Of a stretch of 34,164 bases of DNA, positions 15,206 through 24,249 are shown in pieces. The position numbers were made by a program, and so were the translations under genes. The notes under the pieces were generated by a model. That model searched no databases, had not been told where the DNA came from, and was given only the letters and a program-made list of their open reading frames with translations. Source of the DNA: an uncultured Victivallis sp. (GTDB taxonomy: Bacteria > Verrucomicrobiota > Lentisphaeria > Victivallales > Victivallaceae); NCBI GenBank assembly GCA_944389815.1, contig CALXNS010000014.1, forward strand, positions 1-34,164, given 5' to 3'. The first letter of the stretch is position 1; each line of letters starts with the position of its first letter.

Positions 15206-16546
15206 CTACAACACCATTCCCGCAACCCATCCGGCGGCGAGAAGCGGCAGATTGTAGTGCAGAAACGTCGGAATGGTCGAATCGTAAATGTGATCGTGCT
15301 GCCCGTCGGCATTGAGTCCCGCCGTCGGCCCCAGCACCGATTCGGAAACCGGCGACCCGGCATCGCCGAGCGCTCCCGCCGTCCCGATGATCGCGATCGT
15401 CGCCGCGGCCGAGAGCCCCATCGTCATGCAGAGCGGTACGTAAATGGCCGCAATCAGCGGCACCGTCGAAAACGAGGACCCGATCCCCATCGTGATGATC
15501 AATCCCACCAGCAGCATCAGAAACACCATGACGCCGCGATATTCTCCGGCGACAACGGCCACCGCCTGCACCAGCGAATCCACTCCGCCGGAAACACGCA
15601 TCACCTCAGCGAATCCGGATGCGGCGATCATCACCAGCCCGATTCCGCCCATCAGATGAACGCCCCGGGCAAAAATATCCTGCGTGTCCCGCATCTTCAC
15701 CACGCCTGAAATCACAAAAACCAATATTCCGAGCAGCGCCGCAACCACCAGCGATTCCACGAAAATCTGAACGACCAACGCCAGCAGAATTGCGACCACG
15801 CCCGCGCCGACCGCCCACGGCCGGATTTCAATCGGCTCCACCGAACGGGTTTCCGCTTCCGTGACGCTCCGGTCGTAATCGCGCGGCCGCCGGTAACTCA
15901 CGAAGACGGCAATCAACAGCCCGCAGACCATCCCGAGCGCCGGGATCAGCATCGCCCCCGGCGCCTGGGCCGGGGTCACCTCCATGCCGTTGCGGACGAT
16001 GTTGCCGAGCAGCACCTCGTTGAGGTAGATTTTCCCGAACCCGACCGGCAGAACCATGTACGGCGTAATCAACCCGAACGTCAGAATGCACGCCACCATC
16101 CGCCGGTCGAGCCGGAGCCGTTCGAACACCGGCAGCAGCGGCGGAATCAGAATCGGGATGAATGCGATGTGCACAGGGATCAGATTCTGCGACGAAACCG
16201 ACGCGAGCGTCAGCAGCCCGATCAGCGCATATTTGAAATGGAAAATTTGTTTCGCCGTCGTCTGCCGCCCGAGCACCGTAAATAAACGTTTCGCCAGAAG
16301 TTCTGTAATCCCCGAACGCGAAATCGCAATCGAAAAGGCGCCCAGCATCGCATAATTCATCGCGATTCCCGCGCCGTTGCCGATCCCCGCCTGAAACGCT
16401 TCGGCGGTTCCATTGAATCCGAGCCCGGCAATCACGCCGCCGAGAAACGCCGAGAGCACCAGCGAAAAAAATACATTCAAACGCAGCGCCGCGAAAATCA
16501 GCAGCAGCACAACCGAAATCAATACCGGATTGGTCAGGAAAATCAT
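15206..16546 (-). CDS. Na+/H+ antiporter-family permease (NhaC/YuiF-like)
   Basis: 446 residues and about 11-12 hydrophobic segments. The C-terminal block GTAGALGDAGSPVSESVLGP, then TAGLNADGQHDHIYDSTIPT and FLHYNLPLL is the diagnostic signature of the bacterial Na+/H+ antiporter family that includes Haemophilus HI0325 and Bacillus YuiF. The N-terminal domain (LTNPVLISVVLLLIFAALRL) also fits. Some members have been proposed to move amino acids rather than sodium, so the substrate is open. The ATG overlaps the stop of the RND pump gene by 4 nt (16543-16546), so it is translated with the efflux pump. This is an unusual partner and might supply or balance the cation gradient. It is the last gene of the minus-strand operon. 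Confidence 0.9.
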   Translation of the reverse strand: MIFLTNPVLISVVLLLIFAALRLNVFFSLVLSAFLGGVIAGLGFNGTAEAFQAGIGNGAGIAMNYAMLGAFSIAISRSGITELLAKRLFTVLGRQTTAKQIFHFKYALIGLLTLASVSSQNLIPVHIAFIPILIPPLLPVFERLRLDRRMVACILTFGLITPYMVLPVGFGKIYLNEVLLGNIVRNGMEVTPAQAPGAMLIPALGMVCGLLIAVFVSYRRPRDYDRSVTEAETRSVEPIEIRPWAVGAGVVAILLALVVQIFVESLVVAALLGILVFVISGVVKMRDTQDIFARGVHLMGGIGLVMIAASGFAEVMRVSGGVDSLVQAVAVVAGEYRGVMVFLMLLVGLIITMGIGSSFSTVPLIAAIYVPLCMTMGLSAAATIAIIGTAGALGDAGSPVSESVLGPTAGLNADGQHDHIYDSTIPTFLHYNLPLLAAGWVAGMVL

Positions 16547-19500
16547 TCCGTTTTCCTCCGCCCGGTGAAGAATTCAAGCACTCGTTGAATAACGACGTAA
16601 AACGCCGGAATCAACAACGTTCCTCCGATCGCCGCGACCAGCATTCCGCCGAACACCGCCGTCCCGAGCGAAACCCGGCTGGCCGCCCCCGCTCCGGTAG
16701 CCGTCACCAGCGGCAGCACCCCGAGAATGAACGAGATCGCCGTCATCAACACCGCACGGAACCGTAACTTCGCCGCGCGAAGCGCAGCTTCTCCAATACT
16801 CATGCCTCCTTCATGACTGCTCTTGGCGAATTCCACGATCAGAATCGCCGTCTTGCACGCCAGCCCGAAAAGCAGCACGAACCCCACCTGCGTGTAGATG
16901 TTGTTGTCCACCTTCCCGAACCAGAGGAAAAGCAGCGCTCCGGCAAACGCGATCGGCACCGACAAAAGCACCGCCACCGGCACCATCCAGCTCTCGTACT
17001 GCGCCACCAGAAAGAGGTACATGAAAAGCAGCGCCAGCGCGAAAATGATCACCGTCATTCCAATCGGAATCCCTCCGAAATAAATCGGTTCGGAGGATTT
17101 CTTTTCCTGATAGGACATATCAGTCCATTCGAACTTCATCCCCTCCGGCAACGTCCGGCGGGCGATCGTCTCCATCGCGCGCATCGCTTCACCCGAACTG
17201 TAACCGGGAGCATTCAAACCGTTGATCGTCGCCGATGAATACATGTTGAACCGGTTCAGGTACTGCGGCGCCAGGCGTCGTTCGACTTGCACGAGCGTCC
17301 CGAGCGGAACCATTTCGCCGCGGTCGTTCTTGAGGAAGATGCCGTTGAGATCCGGAATTTCGTCCCGGTAACCGTGATCGGCCTGAAGTTCAACTTTGTA
17401 GGATTTTCCGAACTTGTTGAAATCGTTGACGTAGGTGTAACCGGTCAACCCCCGCAGCGCGGTGTTGATGCTGTCGATCGAAACGCCCATTTTCAACGCC
17501 TTCTCCCGGTTGATCTCCAGGAAAATCTGCGGCACGCTCGAACGGAAGGTCGAAAACGCCGCCTGAATCGCCGGATCTTTCCGCGCCTCGGCGCAGAGTT
17601 CGCGCACCGCATTCTCCAGACGTTCCGGATTCGTCCCGGAGGTGTCCTCCACCACGAATGCGAAACCGCCGGTCGTGCCGATCCCCTGAATCGTCGGCAT
17701 GCCGAAGGCGGAAATATCCGCTCCCGGCTCATCGGCGAACATCAACTGCAGACGACGGATGATCGCATTCTGCTGGAGCTCCGGCGTTTTCCGTTCCTCC
17801 CACGGCGCGAGCGACACCAGAATCATCGCGTTGTTCGACGCCTGCGAACTGCTCAGAATGCTGTATCCCGGCACCGCCAGCACATCGACCACGCCGGGAA
17901 GCGCGCGGATCTCTTCGGCGATACGGTCGGTCAACGCCGTCGTCCGCGGCAGCGCTGCGGCGTCCGGAAGCTGAATGTTGACGAAAATCTTCCCCTGATC
18001 CTCATCGGGGATGAAACCGGTCGGCAGCTTCGAATATAATTCGCCACACCCGACGATCAGCGCCGCGTACAGCAACATGAACGTGAACGCCCGCTTGATG
18101 ATGAAATTCGCCACCCCGGAGTAACGTCCGCTCAACCGGTCAAAAAACCAGTTGAACGCCCGGAACAGGATGAATTTGCGTTGTTCTTCCCCCGCGCGGA
18201 GCGGTTTAAGCAGAATTGCGCTCAGCGCCGGACTCAGCGTCAGAGCGTTGACGCTCGAAATCGTCACCGCTACCGAAATCGTCACCGCGAACTGACGATA
18301 CATCTCCCCGGTGATCCCTGGCAGGAAGCAGACCGGAATGAACATCGCCAGCAGCACCGCCGTCGTCGCGATTACCGGCCCGGTCACCTGCTCCATCGAT
18401 TTGATCGCCGCCTCCTTCGGGGGAAGTTTCTCCTCCTCCATCAGGCGGTTGATGTTTTCAATCACGACGATGGCGTCGTCGACGACGATCCCGATCGCCA
18501 GAATCAACCCGAAAAGCGTAATCAGATTAATCGAATACCCGATCACGCTCATCACCGCGAACGTCCCGATCAGCGACACCGGAATCGCCAGCGTCGGCAC
18601 CAGCGTCGCCCGCCAGTCCTGCAGGAAAAGCCAGGTGATCAAAATCACCAGCAGCACCGCCTCGAAAAGCGTCACCGCCACTTCATGAATCGAGGCGGAA
18701 ATGAATTCCGTCGTGTCGAACGGCACCGAATAATCGATCCCTTCGGGGAAATACGCCTTCAAATCGTTGAGCCGCTCCACACACGTCCGGGCGATGTCGA
18801 GGCCGTTGGCGTCGTTGAGCTGATAGACCGCGAGCAGCGCGGCGGGCTGTCCGTTGTAACTTCCGGTGGAGGCATAATTTTCCGCGCCAAGTTCAATCCG
18901 GGCCACATCCCGGAGCCGAACCTGTTCCCCGCGTTCGGTGGAGCGAACGACGATCTTCCCGAACTCCTCCGGCGTGGACAGTCGCCCCTGCGTCTGAAGC
19001 GAATAACGGAACACCTGCCCCGCGTCAACCGGCGCATCGCCGAGCGCTCCGGCCGAAACCTGCACATTCTGTTCACTCAGCGCGGCGGTGATCTCCTCGA
19101 CGGTCATTTTCAGATACGCCATCTTCTCCGGATCGAGCCAGATCCGCATCGAATATTTGAGTTCGCCGAGCAGCTGCACTTCGCCCACACCGGGGATTCG
19201 CGCGAGTTCGTCCTTGAGGTAGATTGACGCATAATTATTCAGAAACAGCGAATCGTACTTCCCAGTGGGCGAATAGAGCGCCACCACCAGCAGCATGCTC
19301 GGCGACTTTTCCTTGACGATCACCCCCTGGCGACGCACTTCCTCCGGCAATTGCGCGGAGGCCCAGTTGACGCGGTTCTGCGTGTTGACCGTATTCGAAT
19401 CGCCGTCGGTTCCGATGTCGAACGTCACCGTGATCGTCGCCGACCCCGTATCCGTGGCGTTGCTCGACATGTAGAGCATTTTCTTCACACCGTTGACCTG

Positions 19501-19704
19501 CGCCTCGATCGGCTGAATGACCGTCTCCTGCACCGTCTTCGCGTCGGCTCCGGGATAAACCGCGGTGATCGCCACCTGCCCCGGCGTGATATTCGGGTAC
19601 TGCGTCACCGGCAGTGTGAATATCGCAACCAGCCCCGCCAGCGTGATGACGATCGAGATGACGAATGCAAACCGCGGGCGTTCAATGAAAAAGCGGCTGA
19701 TCAT
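16543..19704 (-). CDS. RND multidrug efflux pump, inner-membrane subunit (AcrB/MexB type)
   Basis: 1053 residues, the normal length for HAE1 pumps. It starts MISRFFIERPRFAFVISIVI and has TLPVTQYPNITPGQVAITAV, YPGADAKTVQETV, then QVNGVKKMLYMSSN. The proton-relay pair is present in IGIVVDDAIVVIENINRLM (about residues 400-420). The second half has the matching porter and membrane regions (GFIPDEDQGKIFVNIQLPDA; ALLFMYLFLVAQYESWMVP; VGFVLLFGLACKTAILIVEF). It would export drugs, bile acids or detergents, driven by protons, through an adaptor and an outer-membrane channel. The adaptor gene overlaps upstream by 4 nt. No TolC-type channel is encoded here, so a channel from elsewhere must be used. Confidence 0.96.
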   Translation of the reverse strand: MISRFFIERPRFAFVISIVITLAGLVAIFTLPVTQYPNITPGQVAITAVYPGADAKTVQETVIQPIEAQVNGVKKMLYMSSNATDTGSATITVTFDIGTDGDSNTVNTQNRVNWASAQLPEEVRRQGVIVKEKSPSMLLVVALYSPTGKYDSLFLNNYASIYLKDELARIPGVGEVQLLGELKYSMRIWLDPEKMAYLKMTVEEITAALSEQNVQVSAGALGDAPVDAGQVFRYSLQTQGRLSTPEEFGKIVVRSTERGEQVRLRDVARIELGAENYASTGSYNGQPAALLAVYQLNDANGLDIARTCVERLNDLKAYFPEGIDYSVPFDTTEFISASIHEVAVTLFEAVLLVILITWLFLQDWRATLVPTLAIPVSLIGTFAVMSVIGYSINLITLFGLILAIGIVVDDAIVVIENINRLMEEEKLPPKEAAIKSMEQVTGPVIATTAVLLAMFIPVCFLPGITGEMYRQFAVTISVAVTISSVNALTLSPALSAILLKPLRAGEEQRKFILFRAFNWFFDRLSGRYSGVANFIIKRAFTFMLLYAALIVGCGELYSKLPTGFIPDEDQGKIFVNIQLPDAAALPRTTALTDRIAEEIRALPGVVDVLAVPGYSILSSSQASNNAMILVSLAPWEERKTPELQQNAIIRRLQLMFADEPGADISAFGMPTIQGIGTTGGFAFVVEDTSGTNPERLENAVRELCAEARKDPAIQAAFSTFRSSVPQIFLEINREKALKMGVSIDSINTALRGLTGYTYVNDFNKFGKSYKVELQADHGYRDEIPDLNGIFLKNDRGEMVPLGTLVQVERRLAPQYLNRFNMYSSATINGLNAPGYSSGEAMRAMETIARRTLPEGMKFEWTDMSYQEKKSSEPIYFGGIPIGMTVIIFALALLFMYLFLVAQYESWMVPVAVLLSVPIAFAGALLFLWFGKVDNNIYTQVGFVLLFGLACKTAILIVEFAKSSHEGGMSIGEAALRAAKLRFRAVLMTAISFILGVLPLVTATGAGAASRVSLGTAVFGGMLVAAIGGTLLIPAFYVVIQRVLEFFTGRRKTE

Positions 19705-20915
19705 TTCTTCTCATTCTCCGGCGCTTTTTCCGGCGCTTTTTCCGGCGTGGTTTCGGCGACGGCGGCTTCCGGCGTCAACGGAATTTCTCCAAGCAGCGCC
19801 TGATCGACCACCGGGACGGCCTTGGCGCCGGGACGGACTTTCTGGGTGCCGGAGGTGATGACCTGTTCGCCGGGATTCAAGCCTTCGGCGACGACCGCCA
19901 GACGACGGTTGCGGAACGAAACGCGGATATCCCGCCGGACAACCGTGCCGGAGGGGTCGACCACATAAACATATTCGCCCGCCTGGTCGTTCATAATCGC
20001 CTGAAGCGGAATCAACAGCGTCTTACGCGGCGTCTCCGGCGCGATGCTGATCTTCACGAACATTCCGGGAACCAGATCCTGCCCCGGATTCGGAAACACC
20101 GCCTGAATACGGAACGTGCCGGTCGTGGGATTCACCCGGTTGTCCCAATAGGAAATCTTCCCCTGATGCGGATATTCCGAACCGTCCTGCCGCAGCAGCC
20201 GGATCCGGAGCGGAGGAATGCTCTTGTCTCCCTTCCGGAACTGTTGAAGACGCAGCAGATCCGGTTCGGTGATGACGAATTCCGCCCGCATCGGATCAAC
20301 GCTGACCACGCTCGCCAGCGTGCCGCTCGACTGATTGACCAGATTGCCCTCGCTGAACTTGCTCAAGCTGATCCGGCCGTCGAACGGAGCGAAAATTTTC
20401 GTATAGGAGAGATTCTGTTTTGCGAGCGCCAGCTCCGCTTCGGTGGATTTGAGTGCGGCATCCGCCTCCATCTTCGCCGCCGAAGCGTTGTCGAACGCCC
20501 GCTTGCTGGTAGCGTCGTCGCCGATCAACTGTTTCTGTCGGTCGTAATCGCCGTCGGCATTCTGCTTGGCGGCCCTGGCCTTCTCGACCGCGCCTTCGGC
20601 GGCCTTTACTTTCGCCTCATAAATTTCCGGTTCGATCTCATAAAGCAGCTGACCGGCGCGCACCAGCTGCCCCTCCTCAAAATTGCGCTTCTTCAAAAAA
20701 CCTTCCACACGGGCGACCAGCGCAACTTCATTGAAGGGTTTGAGTTCTCCGATCGCCGTGGCCGCCTCATCAATGTATCCCTCCGTTGCCGGAACGACTT
20801 CGACTTTCGGCAACGGCGTCTCCACCGCGGCATGTTTCTCCTCGGTACAGCCTCCGCCGACCACACCTGCGGCCAGCAACAGCGCAACGCCGCCCAACAT
20901 CCAGATGTGTCTCAT
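19701..20915 (-). CDS. RND periplasmic adaptor subunit (membrane fusion protein, AcrA type)
   Basis: 404 residues. The N-terminus MRHIWMLGGVALLLAAGVVG ends in a GGGC site, a slightly non-standard lipobox, so it is probably a lipoprotein. Domains run in the usual order: lipoyl-like half (VALVARVEGFLKKRNFEEGQ, VRAGQLLYEIEPE), alpha-helical hairpin (about residues 95-150, with AKQNADGDYDRQKQLIGDDA), the second lipoyl half (LSYTKIFAPFDGRISLSKFS), the beta-barrel (VDPMRAEFVITEPDLLRLQQ; LVPGMFVKISI) and the membrane-proximal domain (NPGEQVITSGTQKVRPGAKA). The C-terminus carries a short E-K-A-P repeat. It bridges the inner-membrane pump and the outer-membrane channel. It begins 12 nt after the folD stop with GGGGGA as SD, and its stop overlaps the pump gene. 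Confidence 0.94.
   Translation of the reverse strand: MRHIWMLGGVALLLAAGVVGGGCTEEKHAAVETPLPKVEVVPATEGYIDEAATAIGELKPFNEVALVARVEGFLKKRNFEEGQLVRAGQLLYEIEPEIYEAKVKAAEGAVEKARAAKQNADGDYDRQKQLIGDDATSKRAFDNASAAKMEADAALKSTEAELALAKQNLSYTKIFAPFDGRISLSKFSEGNLVNQSSGTLASVVSVDPMRAEFVITEPDLLRLQQFRKGDKSIPPLRIRLLRQDGSEYPHQGKISYWDNRVNPTTGTFRIQAVFPNPGQDLVPGMFVKISIAPETPRKTLLIPLQAIMNDQAGEYVYVVDPSGTVVRRDIRVSFRNRRLAVVAEGLNPGEQVITSGTQKVRPGAKAVPVVDQALLGEIPLTPEAAVAETTPEKAPEKAPENEKK
19717..19747 (-). repeat. In-frame 12-bp tandem repeat at the adaptor C-terminus
   Basis: TCCGGCGCTTTT occurs at 19717-19728 and 19729-19740, with a partial third copy (TCCGGCG) at 19741-19747. On the minus strand it encodes the E-K-A-P repeats of the adaptor tail. 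Being a multiple of three, changes in copy number would only lengthen or shorten the tail. Confidence 0.8.
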
Positions 20916-20927
20916 AGTTGTCCCCCG

Positions 20928-21806
20928 TTACTTTCGCCGTTCACAGGCGGTCACGGCATTGCTCATTAAAACGGCGATGGTCATCGGCCCGACTCCGCCG
21001 GGAACCGGAGTGATCGCACCGGCGACTTCGCGCGCCTCGTCAAACTTCACATCTCCAACCAGACGCGGTTTCCCGCCGGCCGGATCCGGAATCCGGTTGA
21101 TCCCGACGTCGATTACGGTCGCTCCCGGCTTGATCATGTCGCCGGTTACGAATTCAGCTTTCCCGATCGCCGCAATCAGCAGCTCCGCGTCGCGGGTGTA
21201 ACGCGCGATATCCCGCGTACCCGAATGCACCACCGTCACCGTGGCGTTCGCGCCGCGCGCCTTCTGCATGAGCAAGGCGGCCATCGGCTTGCCGACGATG
21301 TTGCTGCGGCCGATCACCACCGCGTGCATCCCGGCCGGATCGATGCCGGATTTCTCCAGCAGCACCATCACGCCCCACGGCGTGCAGGGACGGAATCCCT
21401 CCCGTTCTCCGATCAGCAACCGCCCGACGTTGCGTTCGTGAAAACAATCGACATCCTTGTCCGGGTTGATCGCCTCGATCACCTTCGCCTCATCGATCTG
21501 CGGCGGCGGCGGAGACTGCACCAGGATGCCGTCGATCGCCGGATCGGAATTCAACTTGTCGATCAGGGCGAGCACGTCGGCCATGGTCGAATCGCCGGGA
21601 AGAAGATGTTTTTCCGAATAAATTCCGAGTTCGGCGCATTTCCTCACTTTGGAATTAACATAGATCTGCGAGGCGGGATCGTCGCCGATCAGGACGACCG
21701 CGAGCCCCGGAGTTTTCCCGGCGGCGCGGAGCGCTTCGACCCGCTGTCTGGTTTCCTCGTTCAACATGGCCGAGATGGCCTTTCCGTCAATGATTTTTGC
21801 CGGCAT
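20928..21806 (-). CDS. folD: Methylenetetrahydrofolate dehydrogenase / methenyl-THF cyclohydrolase
   Basis: 292 residues with AAGGAGG before the ATG. Landmarks: YVNSKVRKCAELGI with the catalytic Lys (K53); DGILVQSPPPP (the QLPLP loop, here QSPPPP); NPDKDVDCFHERNVGRL; PCTPWGVMVLL; VVIGRSNIVGKPMAALLMQK of the Rossmann NADP site; and the C-terminal ITPVPGGVGPMTIAVLMSN. The cytoplasmic enzyme interconverts 5,10-methylene-THF and 10-formyl-THF for purine, thymidylate and formyl-Met supply. It is only 12 nt upstream of the RND adaptor, so this housekeeping gene heads or joins an efflux operon, an unusual arrangement. The loop change Leu to Ser/Pro is a minor oddity. Confidence 0.96.
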   Translation of the reverse strand: MPAKIIDGKAISAMLNEETRQRVEALRAAGKTPGLAVVLIGDDPASQIYVNSKVRKCAELGIYSEKHLLPGDSTMADVLALIDKLNSDPAIDGILVQSPPPPQIDEAKVIEAINPDKDVDCFHERNVGRLLIGEREGFRPCTPWGVMVLLEKSGIDPAGMHAVVIGRSNIVGKPMAALLMQKARGANATVTVVHSGTRDIARYTRDAELLIAAIGKAEFVTGDMIKPGATVIDVGINRIPDPAGGKPRLVGDVKFDEAREVAGAITPVPGGVGPMTIAVLMSNAVTACERRK

Positions 21807-21881
21807 GCTTCCTCCTTTTTCACATCCACTGTATTTCTGTCGATATTCAGTAATTTTTCAATACTTGTCCTCGTTTCATCC

Positions 21882-23450
21882 TCACTGCGGCGGCAGCGAG
21901 AGAAAATAATATCCGCCCTCCCGGACAAATCCGGCCATCGCCCGATATCCCGGCATCGGCGCGGGCATCGTTGAAAAAATCACCGGATGTACCCGTTTGA
22001 CATAATCGGCCATCCGTTCCGGGTAATCCGCGTAAACCTGCCGCCCCCAGTCAACGAACATCGGATGCGGCACAGGTTCGACTTCGGGAAAAATCGCCGC
22101 ATAAAGCCCGTCGGGCGTCAGATTGAGGATCGGACGGTTCCGAAACGGTTCCGGAATTCGAGCCACCGCGGCGGCGATTGCCTCAAAATATCCCGCTTCC
22201 GGCTCAGTGAGAAGCATTCCCTCCAACCCGACGACCCCGGGCGAACGGCGTTCGGAAAACGCCGCCAGGCGGTACCACGCCCCCGCCGCACGGTAGAGAA
22301 CCGCGCCGGCGACCGGCAGCAGCAGCAAAGTCACGGCGCCGATCCGGAACGTGTTGCGCCACGGCGCGCGCCAGATGCTCTGAAGGACAAATGCGAACGC
22401 TCCGAACATCGGGATCGCCGCCCAGTAAAGATGCCGCACGCACGGCACCGGAAAATATTGGTGCCACGACGCCAGGGCGAAGAGTGTCGCCACCGTCAGC
22501 GTCAAACGTTTCCCGCCGCCGTCCCGAATCCGGAAGAGCGAATAAAAGAAAACGCCGAGCGCCGCCAGAGGAAAGAGAACGAAAACGGAATCAAACGGAA
22601 AGAGCGCGGCGGCAATTTGTTCCCATCCGCCGCCGCGCGACACGCCGAAATGGAATACGAACCCGATGCTCTGTCGGAAATAATCCGTCCACGCTCCGGT
22701 CAGCGTCAGATACAGCGCAGGCAGCGCCAGCAGCGCCGCGACTCCTCCGAAATACCATCCGCACGCGGCAGGAATCGAAACGGCGCCGATTGCGGTTCTG
22801 CTTTCCCCCGTCTCCGTCTCCGCCACGCTTTCCATCCCCCGCTTCGCCCGCATGACATAACTCCACAATCCGAGCGAAAGAATTCCCGCGAACAACGTCA
22901 CCAGACCGCACGGCTGCCGGAAGCCGAATGCGAGCGCGGTTCCGATGCCGGACCAGAAAAGTTCGCGCCGTTCGCCCGTTTCCAGAAACACGACCATCCG
23001 ATCCGCAGCGAACAACATCGCAAACAGCGCATAAACCGACGACCACGGATGGAAGACGACCAGATAAAACGGCGCGAGCGTTACGCACAATCCCCAGAGC
23101 AACAGTCGGAATGACCGGGAGAGAAAACGCCGCCAGAGCCGATCCAGCGTGAAAAAGGAGAGAAGGTAAAACAATACCGTCAGGAGTTTCAACACGACGA
23201 GCGATTCGCCGAAGACCCGCAGTGCCGCTCCCTGCAGCACGGTCGTAAGCAGACCATATTGATTGAAACTGTCACGGAACACCACCATCCCGCGAGCGAA
23301 ATCGAGCGCGCTCTTCCACACCACTCCATCGTGATGCGGATCGACGCTGAGCAGAGAAAACAATCCGAAGAGCAATGCAATTCCGACCGCGGCCGCCGCC
23401 CGGGACGCACTCCGTCGTTCCATGAGCGTTGACATCATTTCTCTGCCCAT
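21882..23450 (-). CDS. Polytopic membrane protein, GT-C glycosyltransferase-like
   Basis: 522 residues from the ATG at 23450, preferred because GGAGG (23461-23465) precedes it; the frame is open to 23504 but without an SD there. About 11-13 hydrophobic segments fill residues 20-390. The first loop contains DPHHDGVVWKSALDFARGMV, an acidic motif in the position where GT-C enzymes such as PMT/ArnT-type transferases carry their catalytic Asp. The segment FRDSFNQYGLLTTVLQGAAL is also typical of that group. A soluble C-terminal domain of about 120 residues ends LPPQ. It probably transfers a sugar from a polyprenyl-phosphate donor on the outer side of the inner membrane. The family assignment is moderate and the acceptor is unknown. 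It lies between the MarR regulator and folD on the same strand and has its own likely promoter. Confidence 0.65.
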   Translation of the reverse strand: MGREMMSTLMERRSASRAAAAVGIALLFGLFSLLSVDPHHDGVVWKSALDFARGMVVFRDSFNQYGLLTTVLQGAALRVFGESLVVLKLLTVLFYLLSFFTLDRLWRRFLSRSFRLLLWGLCVTLAPFYLVVFHPWSSVYALFAMLFAADRMVVFLETGERRELFWSGIGTALAFGFRQPCGLVTLFAGILSLGLWSYVMRAKRGMESVAETETGESRTAIGAVSIPAACGWYFGGVAALLALPALYLTLTGAWTDYFRQSIGFVFHFGVSRGGGWEQIAAALFPFDSVFVLFPLAALGVFFYSLFRIRDGGGKRLTLTVATLFALASWHQYFPVPCVRHLYWAAIPMFGAFAFVLQSIWRAPWRNTFRIGAVTLLLLPVAGAVLYRAAGAWYRLAAFSERRSPGVVGLEGMLLTEPEAGYFEAIAAAVARIPEPFRNRPILNLTPDGLYAAIFPEVEPVPHPMFVDWGRQVYADYPERMADYVKRVHPVIFSTMPAPMPGYRAMAGFVREGGYYFLSLPPQ

Positions 23451-23494
23451 GAACGAACGTCCTCCATCGGTTGATATGATATTGCCTGTTGCAT

Positions 23495-23523
23495 ACAATA
23501 CCACCGTCCGGGGCGCTTTTCAA
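23495..23523 (-). promoter_or_regulatory. Promoter upstream of the GT-C-like gene
   Basis: On the minus strand, TTGAAA (23523-23518), a 17-bp spacer and TATTGT (23500-23495). It lies in the 154-bp gap after the MarR gene and could drive the GT-C gene and, by read-through, folD and the efflux genes. Confidence 0.5.
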
Positions 23524-23604
23524 CATCATTATTGCATTTTGTCTGCCAGGAAATCGGCTGCGCCGACGCAGAGATGCCGCAACCGGAAGAATCAATCACG
23601 CGCT

Positions 23605-24063
23605 TCAGATCTCGATGCTCTTCATCCGCTCGAAGAAACGGCGCACCACCGAAGTGAATTCCTCCCGGCTCTCGGCGGAGAGAGAATTGAGGAAATCCAT
23701 CGTCATCTCGTCGAATTTCTTCTCGCTCTCCCGGAAACGTTTCCGACAGCCTTCCGCAAGCGTGATCGCCACCGCGCGACGGTCATTGGGATTGTGTTCC
23801 CGGCAGAGAACGCTTTTACGCACCAGCGAATCGACCATTTCCGACGCGGCCGCGGGAGTGATCTCCAACGCCTCGGCAAGCATTTTGAGCGTCACGCCAT
23901 CCGGACAGTCGCGCGTAAGCAAATGCACATGCTTGATCATCCGCAGCTGATTGAACGTCAGAGAGGCGACCTCCTCCCCGATATGCCCGCTTCCGGCCTC
24001 CCGCATTCGGTCGGTGATACAGAAGAGCTGCCGCCACAGCTGTGTCGCCTCCGCACTCTTCAT
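23605..24063 (-). CDS. MarR-family transcriptional regulator
   Basis: 152 residues, with AGGAGG upstream of the ATG. The winged helix-turn-helix is at about residues 35-105: LTFNQLRMIKHVHLL, VTLKMLAEALEITPAAASEM, VDSLVRKSVLCREHNPNDRR, AVAITLAEG. The NPNDRRAVAI-x-LAEG wing matches the MarR consensus D-x-R-D-x-R-x-x-x-x-x-LT-x-x-G. Flanking N- and C-terminal helices would form the dimer interface. Such proteins usually repress drug efflux or stress genes and their own gene, and release DNA when they bind small aromatic ligands. It is the first of a run of minus-strand genes that includes the RND pump, so control of the pump is a reasonable inference. Candidate operators lie over its promoter. 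Confidence 0.92.
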   Translation of the reverse strand: MKSAEATQLWRQLFCITDRMREAGSGHIGEEVASLTFNQLRMIKHVHLLTRDCPDGVTLKMLAEALEITPAAASEMVDSLVRKSVLCREHNPNDRRAVAITLAEGCRKRFRESEKKFDEMTMDFLNSLSAESREEFTSVVRRFFERMKSIEI

Positions 24064-24117
24064 TGAACCACCGCCTCCTGTTTTCCGGATTTTCCGTCTT
24101 TTTTCCGCCGTAATCTG

Positions 24118-24132
24118 TTAGGTTTTCCTTAA
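24118..24132. promoter_or_regulatory. Candidate MarR operator at the transcription start
   Basis: TTAGGTTTTCCTTAA is an imperfect inverted repeat that overlaps the -10/+1 region of the regulator's own promoter. A repressor bound here would block its own transcription. The match is short and it is proposed by position only. Confidence 0.3.
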
Positions 24133-24159
24133 AATAAATCTTCCATCGCAATTTTGCAA
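24131..24159 (-). promoter_or_regulatory. Promoter of the marR-like gene
   Basis: On the minus strand, TTGCAA (24159-24154), a 17-bp spacer and TATTTT (24136-24131). Both candidate operators described for this region overlap it. Confidence 0.55.
24146..24159. promoter_or_regulatory. Candidate MarR operator over the -35 box
   Basis: TCGCAATTTTGCAA is a 14-bp near-palindrome (core GCAA-TT-TTGC perfect) covering the -35 box. TTGC...GCAA half-sites occur in known MarR-type operators such as marO. It also lies about 25 bp from the murA -35 box. Confidence 0.4.
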
Positions 24160-24180
24160 GTCAAAAAACAGGAAAATCAC

Positions 24181-24208
24181 TTGAATTTCCCGGCTTCTGC
24201 GATATACT
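24181..24208 (+). promoter_or_regulatory. Promoter of murA
   Basis: TTGAAT (24181-24186), a 16-bp spacer and TATACT (24203-24208), giving a start near 24215 and a leader of about 35 nt. It is divergent from the marR-like promoter. Confidence 0.6.
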
Positions 24209-24249
24209 CTGTAACGGGCTCTGAATAATTTCAAAAGGTTTTATTTTTT

